Source: Acidobacteriota bacterium (lineage in GTDB: Bacteria; Acidobacteriota; Terriglobia; Acidiferrales; UBA7541). From it: a DNA stretch of 43,998 nt. A program made the position numbers and the translations under genes. Under the pieces are notes generated by a model, which did not search any database, was not told the DNA's origin, and saw only the letters and a list, made by a program, of their open reading frames with translations. Positions 23,812 to 32,093 of this stretch are shown here, one piece after another. Positions within the stretch are counted from its first letter, which is position 1. Every line of letters starts with the position of its first letter. The stretch is taken from positions 1 through 43,998 of the forward strand of contig JACQDE010000039.1 in assembly GCA_016201285.1 (NCBI GenBank). The letters are read 5' to 3'.

Positions 23812-24095
23812 TGCTTCTTCCCGTACTTCTGCATCACGCCGTAGATGGCGAAATCGGGGCAGTAGAGACCGCAAAGGTCACAGCCGGTGCAGCCGTCCGG
23901 ATTTTTCAGCCGCGGGAAGTGATAACCCTGCTCGCTGAATTCTTCGGAGAATTCGAGCACTTTCGGCGGACAGAAGGCGATGCAGAAGCCGCAGCCTTTG
24001 CAGCGGTTGCGGGTGACGTGGATGGCGCCGCGGGCCTTCCTCGCGGGGGGCGGCACTTGCGAAGGCTTGGCTTCGTTCACCGAAGGTTCAGACAT
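23808..24095 (-). CDS. korD: 2-oxoacid:ferredoxin oxidoreductase, delta (ferredoxin) subunit
   Basis: About 95 residues with two 4Fe-4S motifs: CKGCGFCIAFCPP and CTGCDLCGLYCPD. It passes electrons from the alpha/beta core to ferredoxin. ATG at 24095 has GAGGAG eight bases upstream and is preferred over GTG at 24101. First gene of the korDABC operon; joined to korA by ATGA. Confidence 0.92.
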   Translation of the reverse strand: MSEPSVNEAKPSQVPPPARKARGAIHVTRNRCKGCGFCIAFCPPKVLEFSEEFSEQGYHFPRLKNPDGCTGCDLCGLYCPDFAIYGVMQKYGKKQ

Positions 24096-24305
24096 GGGCA
24101 CGGCTCCTCATCCGACGAAAGGGAGCAATTCCCCTACCACCCACAGGTTGCCTGTAAATATCTAACCAATATGGACTTACAGCATGGCCATGGAATGAAG
24201 ATTGACCTCAGAGAAGCCATATTCAGCCCCTCAGTGGGGGATATTCCTCAATCCAGAGTCTTGTATCTTGGCCGCGGTCTGCTGCAAGGCGGCTTCAAGC
24301 GCTGC

Positions 24306-24402
24306 GTAGGATAGGCGCCTGCCCTCAGCAAGACCGCAGGATCCACGCCTGTCCACTGGGGGTGTGGAGCTGGTGCGTGGATAAACCGGAGGTCTGTCCT
24401 AG
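24306..24402. repeat. Palindromic repeat, copy A5
   Basis: Starts GTAGGATAGGC and ends GGTCTGTCCTA. The middle has GATCCACGCCTGTCCACTGG and GGTGCGTGGA, matching A1 and A6. It lies in the 667-base gap between korD and the S41 gene. Upstream of it, 24096-24305 shows nothing recognisable beyond the korD leader. Confidence 0.8.
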
Positions 24403-24476
24403 GAAAAGCGCCGCAACCCGGCCGCCGTCCGTGGCATCCTGTAGGGGGGCGGAAAGATCGGTCCGGAGTTCAAGCG

Positions 24477-24596
24477 GTGAAGCAGCAGCGCTTCCTCAAT
24501 CAGAAGCTTGGCAAGCGCGTCAGCCGGAAAGCAGAGCTGCAGCGGGCCAAGCTGGAGACGGCGAAGACGTTTGCGCGTCAAAAAGGGAAGAAGTAA
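24477..24596 (+). CDS. Possible small basic protein (39 residues)
   Basis: A GTG-initiated frame to TAA at 24594 encodes a Lys/Arg/Gln-rich helix (KQQRFLNQKLGKRVSRKAEL and on, ending RQKGKK). The periodic charge pattern is compatible with a nucleic-acid-binding peptide, and I do not recognise it. There is no good ribosome site, and its last codons run into the purine-rich repeat, so it may be a chance frame. Confidence 0.25.
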   Translation: MKQQRFLNQKLGKRVSRKAELQRAKLETAKTFARQKGKK

Positions 24597-24700
24597 GGAG
24601 GCAAGGATGTAGGGAAAGAGCGGAGCGCACGCCGGCCAAAGGTGCGAGACGCGATCATTTCCTTACTTCCTGGCCTCTTTACGTCCTTACTTCGTTTGTT
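24585..24700. repeat. Purine-arm inverted repeat, copy C3
   Basis: Left arm GGGAAGAAGTAAGGAGGCAA, right arm TTCCTTACTTCCTGGCCTC continuing to GTCCTTACTTC; the arms are imperfect inverse copies about 60 bases apart. Same word family as 8091 and 32751. Confidence 0.65.
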
Positions 24701-24710
24701 TCCAGGCCGA

Positions 24711-24719
24711 TGTTATACT
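24711..24719 (+). promoter_or_regulatory. Extended -10 promoter for the S41 gene
   Basis: TGTTATACT: TG, one base, then TATACT, the extended -10 form. No good -35 box lies at 16-18 bases. It is 43 bases before the ATG, which has AGGAGAGGTGG upstream. Confidence 0.4.
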
Positions 24720-24762
24720 GCAATTTCCGGCGGAACCGACGCGTAGTCTCAGGAGAGGTGGA

Positions 24763-26052
24763 ATGAACCGGGTCACAAAGGCGATTGTCCTTTCTCTATC
24801 CATCCTGGTGCTGGGCTACGTGTCGCTGGGCTACGTGCTCGGCCGGACGAACGAGGACCACACCTACCGGGCGGTCAGCGTCTTCACCGAAGTGCTGCAG
24901 CACATCCAGCAGGACTACGTGGAAGAGCCCAACCTGCAACTGGTGACCTCCGGGGCGCTGCACGGGCTGCTGGAATCGCTCGACCCCCGCTCCAGCTACA
25001 TGAGCCCGCGCGAGTACGCCGAGTACAAGCAAAAAATCGAGCGCGGCGCGAAGGGCGAGATCGGCGCGGCGCTTTCCAAGCGCTTCGGGTACATCACTGT
25101 GGTCGCCGTGCTGCCGGACAGTCCTGCGGAGAAGGCCGGACTGCGCAGCGGCGACATCCTGGAAGCCATTGCGAAATTCACCACGCGGGAAATGTCTATC
25201 GGGCAGGCGCAGAACCTGCTCTCCGGCGAGGTGGGCACGGCCGTGATCGTTTCCGTGGTGCGCCGCGCGCGCGCCGAGCCCCAGGACGTGGACATCGTCC
25301 GCGCCGAGCTGCCGGCGGCCAAGATGCAAGCCAACTTGCTCGCCGACTCAGACGCGCCCGCGGCGGCCGGCATCGCCTATGTGCGCATCTCATCGCTCTC
25401 TGCCGGGCGCGCGGACGAGCTCCGGACGAAGCTGCAGCAGCTTGAGAAACAAGGCGCGAAGAAGCTGATCCTCGACCTGCGCGACTGCGCATTTGGAACG
25501 AATGCGGAAGGTATTGCCACCGCGCGTCTGTTCGTGGCTTCCGGCACGCTCGGCTCGCTGCGCGGACAGACCGTGCCGGCGCAGAGCTTCGTCGCCGAGT
25601 CGGCCAAGGCCGTTTGGAAGCAGCCGGTCACCGTGCTCATTTCCAACGGCACCTCGGGCGCGGCGGAAATCCTGGCCGCGGCCATCGCCGGCAACCAGCG
25701 CGGCGAGACCGTGGGCGAGCGCACGTTTGGCTCGGCCTCCGAGCAGAATCTGCTGTTGCTTGAAGACGGCGCGGCCATCAACCTGACCGTAGCGAACTAT
25801 TACCGGCCCGACGGGAAGTCCATCCCGGAGGAAGGCGTTGCGCCCGGCGCGGAAGTGCGTCGCGCCGCAGCGGAAGTACCCGAACCCGATGACGAGGAAG
25901 CGCCCGCTGCGGCCGCCGCCGAGCCGGCGCCGTCGAAAGAGGATGCGGTGCTGAAGAAGGCCATCGAGATCCTCCTCGCGCCGACGCTGCCGGCCAAAAC
26001 CGACAAGAAAACCGCGTCGTTGAAATCCCGCGTGTATCCGGAAGCGTCTTAA
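24763..26052 (+). CDS. S41 (CtpA-like) family protein lacking catalytic residues
   Basis: 429 residues: an N-terminal anchor (about 7-27), an S41 N domain with LHGLLESLDPRSSYMSP, a PDZ domain (about 105-175, GYITVVAVLPDSPAEKAGL), an S41 core and a Pro/Ala-rich tail. In Tsp/CtpA the catalytic Ser, Asp and Lys lie in SASASEI, QD and TFGK. Here the matching positions are Gly299 (NGTSGAAEI), Gly310 and Ser324 (ERTFGSAS), with the normal 25-residue Ser-to-Lys spacing kept. All three are lost, so it is probably not a protease, although Ser298 is adjacent to the expected position. It might instead bind peptides through its PDZ domain. It ends before a clear terminator. Confidence 0.9.
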   Translation: MNRVTKAIVLSLSILVLGYVSLGYVLGRTNEDHTYRAVSVFTEVLQHIQQDYVEEPNLQLVTSGALHGLLESLDPRSSYMSPREYAEYKQKIERGAKGEIGAALSKRFGYITVVAVLPDSPAEKAGLRSGDILEAIAKFTTREMSIGQAQNLLSGEVGTAVIVSVVRRARAEPQDVDIVRAELPAAKMQANLLADSDAPAAAGIAYVRISSLSAGRADELRTKLQQLEKQGAKKLILDLRDCAFGTNAEGIATARLFVASGTLGSLRGQTVPAQSFVAESAKAVWKQPVTVLISNGTSGAAEILAAAIAGNQRGETVGERTFGSASEQNLLLLEDGAAINLTVANYYRPDGKSIPEEGVAPGAEVRRAAAEVPEPDDEEAPAAAAAEPAPSKEDAVLKKAIEILLAPTLPAKTDKKTASLKSRVYPEAS

Positions 26053-26077
26053 CCCGACGGCCAACTAATCATTCTTC

Positions 26078-26110
26078 GGGGCAGGCCATCGGGCCTGCCC
26101 CTTTTGTTTT
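26078..26110 (+). terminator. Rho-independent terminator after the S41 gene
   Basis: Ten-base stem GGGGCAGGCC / GGCCTGCCCC with loop ATCG, followed by TTTTGTTTT. Confidence 0.88.
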
Positions 26111-26124
26111 GTTCATCTGAACCC

Positions 26125-26217
26125 GTAGCGGCGGGCTTCGCGTTCTGTGCGTCCCGGCGTTTTGTGTCGGGAACCCCGCCGCGCTTTGCTTGCGGCGGCA
26201 TAAAGCCGCCGCTACAT
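26125..26217. repeat. GTAGCGGCGG inverted repeat
   Basis: Left end GTAGCGGCGGGCTT, right end GCGGCATAAAGCCGCCGCTA followed by CA. It ends one base before the stop codon of the flavoprotein gene, on whose strand the first bases after TGA read ATGTAGCGGCGG. Confidence 0.7.
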
Positions 26218-27342
26218 TCAGCCGAGTGTTTCGGCAATCATGGCCGAAACCTGTTCGGCGATGGAAGGCGCCGAGGTGAGCCCCGGCGATTCGATGCCGA
26301 CGAGGTGAATGATGCGCGGGAAACTTGCGTCGCGCTCGATGATGAAGTCGGCAGAACCTTTGCCGCCGGGCGGCACGAGCTTGGCGCGAATGCCGGAATG
26401 CGCCGGCCGCAGGTCGGCAGCCTCGATGGCTGGCAACATCAGCTTCGCGCGGCGGGCGAATTCCTCCACCGGCTCCGGGTTGCTCTCGTAGTCGTTCTTG
26501 TCCTCGATGTAGCGCGCGGTGGGGCCGACGAGGAACGTATCCCAGAGCGTGCGGGTGAAATGAACGCCGAGGCTCAGGTGGTCCGGATGCGGCAGGGGAT
26601 AGACCAGGGCGTTCACCAGGTGCGCCTTCGGCTTGACGACTTCGCAATAGTCGCCGCGGACGGGGTAAATCTTGTAGGTAGCAGGATGCAGACTGCAGGT
26701 CGCAGGTTTCAGAAGAGCGGCGACTTCATCGGCGAACAGGCCGGCGCTGTTGACAACGCAGCGGGCCTCGATTTCGCCGGCCTCGCTCGTGATCCGCGCA
26801 CAATCGTTTGACGGTTCGAGGCGCATCACCTTCGCATGCGTGACGATGCTGGCGCCCTGCCCGGCGGCCACGCGCGCGTAGGCTTTCACCAGTTCCTCGC
26901 TCAGCACGATTCCCGTGGATGGCACTTCGATTGCCGCGCCGCCGGCGATGTGCGGCTCGCGCGCGCGGATGCCGGCGGCGTCCACAATGCGCAGGCCCTC
27001 GACGCCGTTCGCGCGGCCTTTTTCGACCAGCGCCGGCAGTTGTTCCGCTTCTTTCTCGTTCGTGGCGACGACGAGTTTTCCGGTGCGGCGATGCGGCACG
27101 CGGTGCGCCGCGCAGAATTCAACAGTGAGCTGATTGCCGCGGACGCAGTGGCGCGCCTTGAGCGATCCTGTCGTGTAGTAAAGCCCGGAGTGGATCACGC
27201 CGCTGTTGCGCGTGCTCGCGCCCATGCCCACCCTCGGCATGGCCTCGAGCACGAACACATCGGCGATGCTCTTCGAAACCGCGGCCGCAATCGCGCAGCC
27301 CACCACTCCGCCGCCGATGATGACCACGTTGGCTCGGTCCAT
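26218..27342 (-). CDS. L-2-hydroxyglutarate oxidase-like flavoprotein
   Basis: 374 residues of the DAO/LhgO type. The FAD-binding GxGxxG is VVIIGGGVVGCAIA at the start; STRNSGVIHSGLYY is typical of L-2-hydroxyglutarate dehydrogenases/oxidases, with further blocks VPSTGIVLSEELV, VNSAGLFAD, YPVRGDYCEV and a C-terminal VGIESPGLTSAPSIAE. Such enzymes oxidise L-2-hydroxyglutarate to 2-oxoglutarate, the probable substrate of the kor enzyme nearby. The exact substrate is inferred; glycerol-3-phosphate-like substrates are less likely. Confidence 0.87.
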   Translation of the reverse strand: MDRANVVIIGGGVVGCAIAAAVSKSIADVFVLEAMPRVGMGASTRNSGVIHSGLYYTTGSLKARHCVRGNQLTVEFCAAHRVPHRRTGKLVVATNEKEAEQLPALVEKGRANGVEGLRIVDAAGIRAREPHIAGGAAIEVPSTGIVLSEELVKAYARVAAGQGASIVTHAKVMRLEPSNDCARITSEAGEIEARCVVNSAGLFADEVAALLKPATCSLHPATYKIYPVRGDYCEVVKPKAHLVNALVYPLPHPDHLSLGVHFTRTLWDTFLVGPTARYIEDKNDYESNPEPVEEFARRAKLMLPAIEAADLRPAHSGIRAKLVPPGGKGSADFIIERDASFPRIIHLVGIESPGLTSAPSIAEQVSAMIAETLG

Positions 27343-27368
27343 GGGGAAAGGATACAGGGGTCGGCAAG

Positions 27369-27490
27369 AAGAGTTGAAGGGTTAAAAAGTTAAAGGCTTA
27401 AAGGGAGCCACGCTGAACGTCCGGCGACACGAAGTCTGCTGGCGGCTCTTCGACTCTTTAACCTTTTAACTTTCCAACCGCCAACGTTCC
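27369..27490. repeat. AAAGTTAAA inverted repeat, copy D
   Basis: Left arm GAAGAGTTGAAGGGTTAAAA then AGTTAAAGG, right arm CGACTCTTTAACCTTTTAAC then TTTCCAACC; the arms are imperfect inverse copies with about 40 bases between. A related one-sided tract is at 8717-8757 and a shorter one near 43135. It fills the gap between the flavoprotein start and the broken asparaginase. Confidence 0.7.
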
Positions 27491-27498
27491 AACAGTGG

Positions 27499-28656
27499 CT
27501 AGCCGGCCGTTTCGAACAGCGGCGCACAGGGGACGAGATTGGCCTCGACGCCGTCGTGCACGGCGTAGCTGGGCCGGCGGCCGTTGCGCGAGGGTGTGCC
27601 CCAGAGCACGGCGCTGCCGTGCACGCCGTCTTTGTTGAGCGCGTAGAAGGTAATGTTGAAGCGGCGCAGGCGCGTCTTGTCGTTGTTGTAGCTGCGGGCC
27701 ACGCGCTGGCAGGCTTCCAGGCACGCTTCCGTCGGCGGCATGCCCTTGCGCATCATCTCGACGATGGTGTGCCCGCCACTGATTTTGATGTTCTCCTCGC
27801 CGCGGCCGGTGGAGCCCGCCGCGCCGACTTCGTTGTCCACAAAGAGCCCCGCGCCGATGATGGGCGAATCGCCCACGCGGCCGGCGAGTTTCCACGCGAG
27901 CCCGGAGGTGGTGGTCACGCCGGAGATCTCGCCCTTTTCGTTCACGGCAAGGCAGTTGATCGTGCCGGTTGGCGGATGCAGCACAACATCTTCGATGTGC
28001 GCCGCCCAAGCCTGCTTTTCCGGCGTGTCGAGCATCTTCGAGATGCGCTCGCGGACGCGCTCCTCAGGCGGTTTCCAGTCGGGACTGGAGAGTCACGGAC
28101 CCCAGGAGTCGCGGTCGCTCATCGTTTCTTTCCAGGCAAGCCAGGCGATGCGGGAGCGCTCGGTGAGCAGGTTCATCTCCTCGAAGCCATGGGCCTTGGC
28201 AAAGCGCAGGGCGCCCGGGCCGACGAGCATGAGGTGGTCGGTGCGCTCCATGACGAGCTTGGCCACCTTCGACGGGTTCTTGATCATCCGGATCGAAGCC
28301 ACCGAGCCGGCGCGGCGGGTGGGGCCGTGCATCACGCTGGCGTCGAGCTCGACGTCGCCGTCCTCGTTGGGCAAGCCGCCGTAGCCCACCGAATCGTCAT
28401 TGGGATCGTCTTCGACCACGTTGACGATGGCGACCACCGCTTCGAGCGTGTCCGCGCCGCGCTTCATCAATCCCATGCCGAGCGTGAGCGCCTGCAATCC
28501 GTTGGCGCTGGAAATAATCAGCGGCCGCGTGCCTTTCGCCGAGGCTTGCGCGGCCGGGGCCTGCGGCGAGTCCGCGCCCAGCAGCTTGCGCGCGCCGGCG
28601 GCCATGCTGCCGGCCAGCGTGGTTAGAAAAAATTTGCGCCGTGTCCAGTCGTTCAT
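27499..28656 (-). pseudogene. Tat-exported N4-glycosylasparaginase/isoaspartyl peptidase, broken by in-frame TGA
   Basis: From ATG 28656 (AAAGGTGGAG upstream) the frame opens with a twin-arginine signal (DWTRRKFFLTTLAGS) and follows an Ntn-type glycosylasparaginase: ANGLQALTLGMGLMKRGADT, DPNDDSVGYGGLPNEDGDVE. After 187 codons it meets TGA at 28095-28093 (DSWGP, stop). The same frame continues without shift for 197 codons: PDWKPPEERVRERI, then TGTINCLAVNEKGE with the nucleophile Thr, GDSPIIGAGLFVDNEVGA and the end. Only one base need change to restore it. It could be a real nonsense mutation, readthrough, or an assembly error. As it stands, the catalytic half is lost. Confidence 0.85.
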
Positions 28657-28839
28657 AAACTCCACCTTTCTCGAAGACGCCGCTCCCGACCGTTGCCGGT
28701 GGGTTCGCGAAGGATAGTCTTTCGGATGAGGGTGGCGCAAGCATTCAAGCAGGAATCCCCGGGGAAAACAAAAAACCAGGAGCGCATCGGCTCGGACGCG
28801 GGAACTTTTGGAAGCCGGGCGGCGTTTTATATTCAGGTG

Positions 28840-28868
28840 TTGACGAAAGGGGAATAAGGACTGACAAT
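28840..28868 (+). promoter_or_regulatory. Candidate promoter for the ABC exporter
   Basis: TTGACG at 28840-28845 and GACAAT at 28863-28868 with 17 bases between, about 40 bases before the ATG at 28910. The -35 matches five of six, the -10 four of six. Confidence 0.4.
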
Positions 28869-28909
28869 CGCGCCTCCCTGCGGGGCGCAGACGCAACTCT
28901 GGACGTGCC

Positions 28910-29869
28910 ATGATTCACCTGGAAAACCTGACCAAGGAATACGACGTGATGCCCACGGCCGGGAAGCCCGGCCAGGTGCTGGCCACCGACCGGCTGAACC
29001 TGGACGTCGCCGGCGGCGAAATCTTCGGACTCGTCGGTCCGAACGGCGCCGGCAAGACCACCACGCTGAAGATGGTCTGCGGGCTGCTGGTGCCTACGGC
29101 GGGACGCGTGACAGTGAACGGCATCGACGTCGAGCGCCAGCCGGAAGCAGCGCAGAAGCACATCGGCTACCTGGCCGATTTCTTCGCGCTCTACGACGAT
29201 CTGAAGGTGTGGGAATACCTCGACTACTTCGCTCACGCGTACAAGATGGAAGAGGCGGCCATTGCCGCGCGGATTGACTACGCCATCGGGGAAATGGGCC
29301 TCGAGCCCAAGCGCGAGAGCTACATCGCCGGCCTCTCCCGCGGCATGAAGCAGCGGCTGGGCATCGCCCGCGCCATCCTGCATGACCCGCCGGTGCTGGT
29401 GCTGGACGAGCCCGCGTCGGGGCTGGACCCCAAAGCGCGGCACGAATTAAAGGAGCTTCTGCGCGCGATGAACCGCGCCGGGAAGACTATTTTCATCACC
29501 TCGCACGTGCTTTCCGACCTCGAGGAGATGTGCAGCTCGATTGCCATCCTGGAGAAGGGCAAACTGGTGCGCGCGGGAAAAATCGAGCACGTGATGCGCC
29601 CGGATACGCCTGGGCGGCGCGTGCGTATCAAGCTAGCCATAGCGTCGTTTCCGCTGGCGGACTGGCTGGGCGCGCGGCCGGAGGTGAGCGCGGTGGTGCC
29701 GGAGGGCAATTTCACCAGCGTTGTCTTTGCATTTTTGGGCGGCGACGCTGAGTTAGCGGACCTGGTGGCGAAGCTCGTGGCTGCGGGCGCTCCGATGTGC
29801 GGCGTCGAGGAAGTGAGCGAGTCGCTGGAGAAGATTTTCTCCCGGCTTTCCACCGGGGAGATCATGTGA
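28910..29869 (+). CDS. ABC-2 type exporter, ATP-binding protein
   Basis: 319 residues. Walker A GPNGAGKTTT, signature LSRGMKQRL, Walker B VLVLDEPASGLDP and the switch His in ITSHVLSDLEE are all intact. The LSRGMKQ form and the C-terminal extension of about 90 residues are usual for ABC-2 exporters. Its membrane partner follows 23 bases downstream. The cargo cannot be told. Confidence 0.93.
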   Translation: MIHLENLTKEYDVMPTAGKPGQVLATDRLNLDVAGGEIFGLVGPNGAGKTTTLKMVCGLLVPTAGRVTVNGIDVERQPEAAQKHIGYLADFFALYDDLKVWEYLDYFAHAYKMEEAAIAARIDYAIGEMGLEPKRESYIAGLSRGMKQRLGIARAILHDPPVLVLDEPASGLDPKARHELKELLRAMNRAGKTIFITSHVLSDLEEMCSSIAILEKGKLVRAGKIEHVMRPDTPGRRVRIKLAIASFPLADWLGARPEVSAVVPEGNFTSVVFAFLGGDAELADLVAKLVAAGAPMCGVEEVSESLEKIFSRLSTGEIM

Positions 29870-29892
29870 GCCATTGTGGGTGAGGACTGCGG

Positions 29893-31485
29893 ATGGACAT
29901 TTTTTCAAACCCGGAGCTGATCCGCAACGCGCGGGCGCAGTTGCGCTGGGGCCGGATGATTTCGGTGGCGGCCATCTGCGCGGTGCTCTCGCTGGTGACC
30001 GGCTACTCGCTGGCTCATGAGCAACTCGCGAGTGAGCCGCCCGGCCAGTGGGGCATGCATCTCCTCCAGATTGCGCTGGGCGCGCAAGTGGTGGCCCTGC
30101 TGCTGGGAGGCAGCCTCGCCTGTCTGAACGCCGTCCACCGCGAAAAGGAAATGAACACGTTCGATTTCCAGCGCGTCACGCGGCTGACGCCGTGGGAGCT
30201 GGCCGTCGGCAAACTGTTCGGCGCGCCGGTGCTGGTCTACTTCGTGGTGCTGTGCCTGATGCCCGCGGCGCTGGTGGGCGCGGTGGTGGGCGGCGCGCGG
30301 CCCACCATGGTTGGCGCAGCCTACGTGGTGCTGTTGCTGGGCTCCATCGCCGTGCACGCGTTTGCGATGGTGATCTCCATGCTCCACCAGCGCGGCACGA
30401 ACACCGCGGCCGTGCTTCTGCTGATTCTTGCCCTGATGAGCGGCTTTCCTACGCGAAACAACCGACATCTGTTCGATATCGGCGCGCTGAATCCATTCTT
30501 TGCGGTCCAGATGGTGGAGGAGAAGTCCTGGGAGATGGTTTCGTTGAGCGCCCAACAAGCGGAGAAGGCCGACGGACAATTAAGCCTCGGCGACGTCTTC
30601 TTCGGCCTGCGCCTGCATCATTTGCCCGTCCTGCTTGTGCTCTACGCGAGCTTTGCGGCGTGGTTCCTGCTGGCGGTGACGCGCAATCTGAAGCGCGACC
30701 CTTCTGTCTATGAGTTGTATACGCCCAGTCAGTCCCTCGGGCTGCTGATGTACATCAATCTCCTGATGCTCGGTTTCTTCAGGTGGGACTACCTGTTGCA
30801 AACAAGAGAAGCGCCGCGAATATTCTATGACACGCGGATGGCGCCCAATGAGGCCCAGGGCATGTTCCTCGGGCTCAACCTGTCGCTGTTCCTGGTGCTG
30901 GGCCTGACGCTGTTTCGCAACCGCGACCGCATCCGCCGGCGGCTGCGCGAGTTGGGCGACGCCGCGTCGGGCTGGCTTGCGGCCATCTGGCCCGCGCCCT
31001 ACGTGCTGGCCGGGATGTTGCTGGCCGGGCTGGCCGCGGTGGGGATGATCCAGTGGAAGCGCGACCCCAAGGCCGAGTGGGACCTGGTGCTGGCCATCTT
31101 CCGGCTGGGAATCGTCGCGCTGTGGGTGGTGCGTGACCTTCTCTACCTGCAGTGGATGAACCTGACGCGCATTCGCCGGCCGCTGACGATGGGATTCGTC
31201 TATCTGATTGTCTTCTACGCGAGCACGTCCATCCTGTTTTTCGCGCTTGATCTCTACGACACGCCACGCAGACAGGCCATCACATCGTTTTTCTCGCCCG
31301 CTGCCGCGCTCGGCCTGACGGGCAAGCAATGGACTGGTGTGGAACCGTGGTGGCTCCTGGCGATGTTCGGCCAAGTGGCGGCCGCTGCGGTCTTCGCCTG
31401 GCTGGGCCGGCAGAAACTGCTCGCTCTTGTGCCCGCGCCCGCGGTCGCCCCAGCCGCGGAATCCCCGCTGCCAACCGTCGGCTAA
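29893..31485 (+). CDS. ABC-2 type exporter, membrane protein
   Basis: 530 residues with about twelve hydrophobic segments. The N-terminal half has the ABC-2 fold: a cytoplasmic start, a first helix (ISVAAICAVLSLVTGYSLA), then the amphipathic REKEMNTFDFQRVTRLTPWE block, which often contacts the ATPase. The second half holds further helices of unknown role. Ribosome site GAGGA lies before the ATG. It is the obligate partner of the ATPase just upstream. Confidence 0.88.
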   Translation: MDIFSNPELIRNARAQLRWGRMISVAAICAVLSLVTGYSLAHEQLASEPPGQWGMHLLQIALGAQVVALLLGGSLACLNAVHREKEMNTFDFQRVTRLTPWELAVGKLFGAPVLVYFVVLCLMPAALVGAVVGGARPTMVGAAYVVLLLGSIAVHAFAMVISMLHQRGTNTAAVLLLILALMSGFPTRNNRHLFDIGALNPFFAVQMVEEKSWEMVSLSAQQAEKADGQLSLGDVFFGLRLHHLPVLLVLYASFAAWFLLAVTRNLKRDPSVYELYTPSQSLGLLMYINLLMLGFFRWDYLLQTREAPRIFYDTRMAPNEAQGMFLGLNLSLFLVLGLTLFRNRDRIRRRLRELGDAASGWLAAIWPAPYVLAGMLLAGLAAVGMIQWKRDPKAEWDLVLAIFRLGIVALWVVRDLLYLQWMNLTRIRRPLTMGFVYLIVFYASTSILFFALDLYDTPRRQAITSFFSPAAALGLTGKQWTGVEPWWLLAMFGQVAAAAVFAWLGRQKLLALVPAPAVAPAAESPLPTVG

Positions 31486-31563
31486 TCCCGGATTTCAATC
31501 GGAAAAAGAAAAAGAGGGAAAAGAATGCCGTTCCGCCCCCGGCGGAGCGGCCAAGGGTGGGGA

Positions 31564-31929
31564 TTATCCCGCCAGGGCGCTCTTCATCGCGTCCACGAGC
31601 AGCCGCAGAGGAAACGGCTTGAGCAGGCAGGGCGTCGAGTTGTGTGTGCGCTCGACGAACTCCTTTTTCTCGATGCTGCCCGTGACGAAGATGAACCGGC
31701 CGCGCAACTCCGGATAGTTTCTCAGCAGGAACTCGTACACCTGCACGCCGTTCCCAGGAAGCTGGATGTCGCAGACGATCCCGTCCACTTCGTGGGCGGT
31801 GATGATCTGGATGGCTTCTTCCTTAGAAGTGGCGAGCAGAACGTCGTACCCGTGAACTATCAATGTTTCCTGATAGAGATCCCGGCAAGACTGTTCATCA
31901 TCCACAACCAGAATAACAGGCTTCTGCAC
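31564..31929 (-). CDS. Stand-alone response-regulator receiver
   Basis: 121 residues, one CheY-like domain and nothing else. Acidic pair Asp10-Asp11, phospho-acceptor Asp54 (VCDIQLPGNG), switch Thr in FIFVTGS and Lys in CLLKPF are all present. The start is GTG at 31929, with GGAGGGA about 12 bases upstream. No kinase gene adjoins it. The only kinase in the window, at 41-43 kb, lacks its own His. It may act as a phosphate relay or bind another protein. Confidence 0.9.
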   Translation of the reverse strand: MQKPVILVVDDEQSCRDLYQETLIVHGYDVLLATSKEEAIQIITAHEVDGIVCDIQLPGNGVQVYEFLLRNYPELRGRFIFVTGSIEKKEFVERTHNSTPCLLKPFPLRLLVDAMKSALAG

Positions 31930-32074
31930 TTCGAGTAGTCCCTCCCGGTGCGGGGGAGATGGAGTACTGGGCCCACTATTTTCTAACTTAGTTCCTGGAG
32001 CGGGTCAACAGTTCATTTCTGACGCCTTCTTAACCTTAATGATAATAGACGCCGAGGAATAGGTGCCCTGCCCG

Positions 32075-32093
32075 GGCCCGGCTAGCCCGGGCC
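32075..32093. repeat. Hairpin centred on the deoxynucleoside kinase stop codon
   Basis: Perfect seven-base stem GGCCCGG / CCGGGCC with loop CTAGC; the minus-strand stop TAG lies in the loop. No T-run. The adjacent 31930-32074 stretch shows no gene. Confidence 0.6.

Noticed and set aside
24362..24766. 134-codon frame between korD and the S41 gene
   Set aside because: It runs through two repeats and has no recognisable content. The shorter basic frame at 24477 is listed instead at low confidence.
28060..28095. Selenocysteine reading of the TGA in the asparaginase
   Set aside because: Only a five-base stem (CCAGT / ACTGG, loop CCCG) follows the TGA; it lacks the length and loop of a bacterial SECIS. 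The family has no selenoprotein members known to me.
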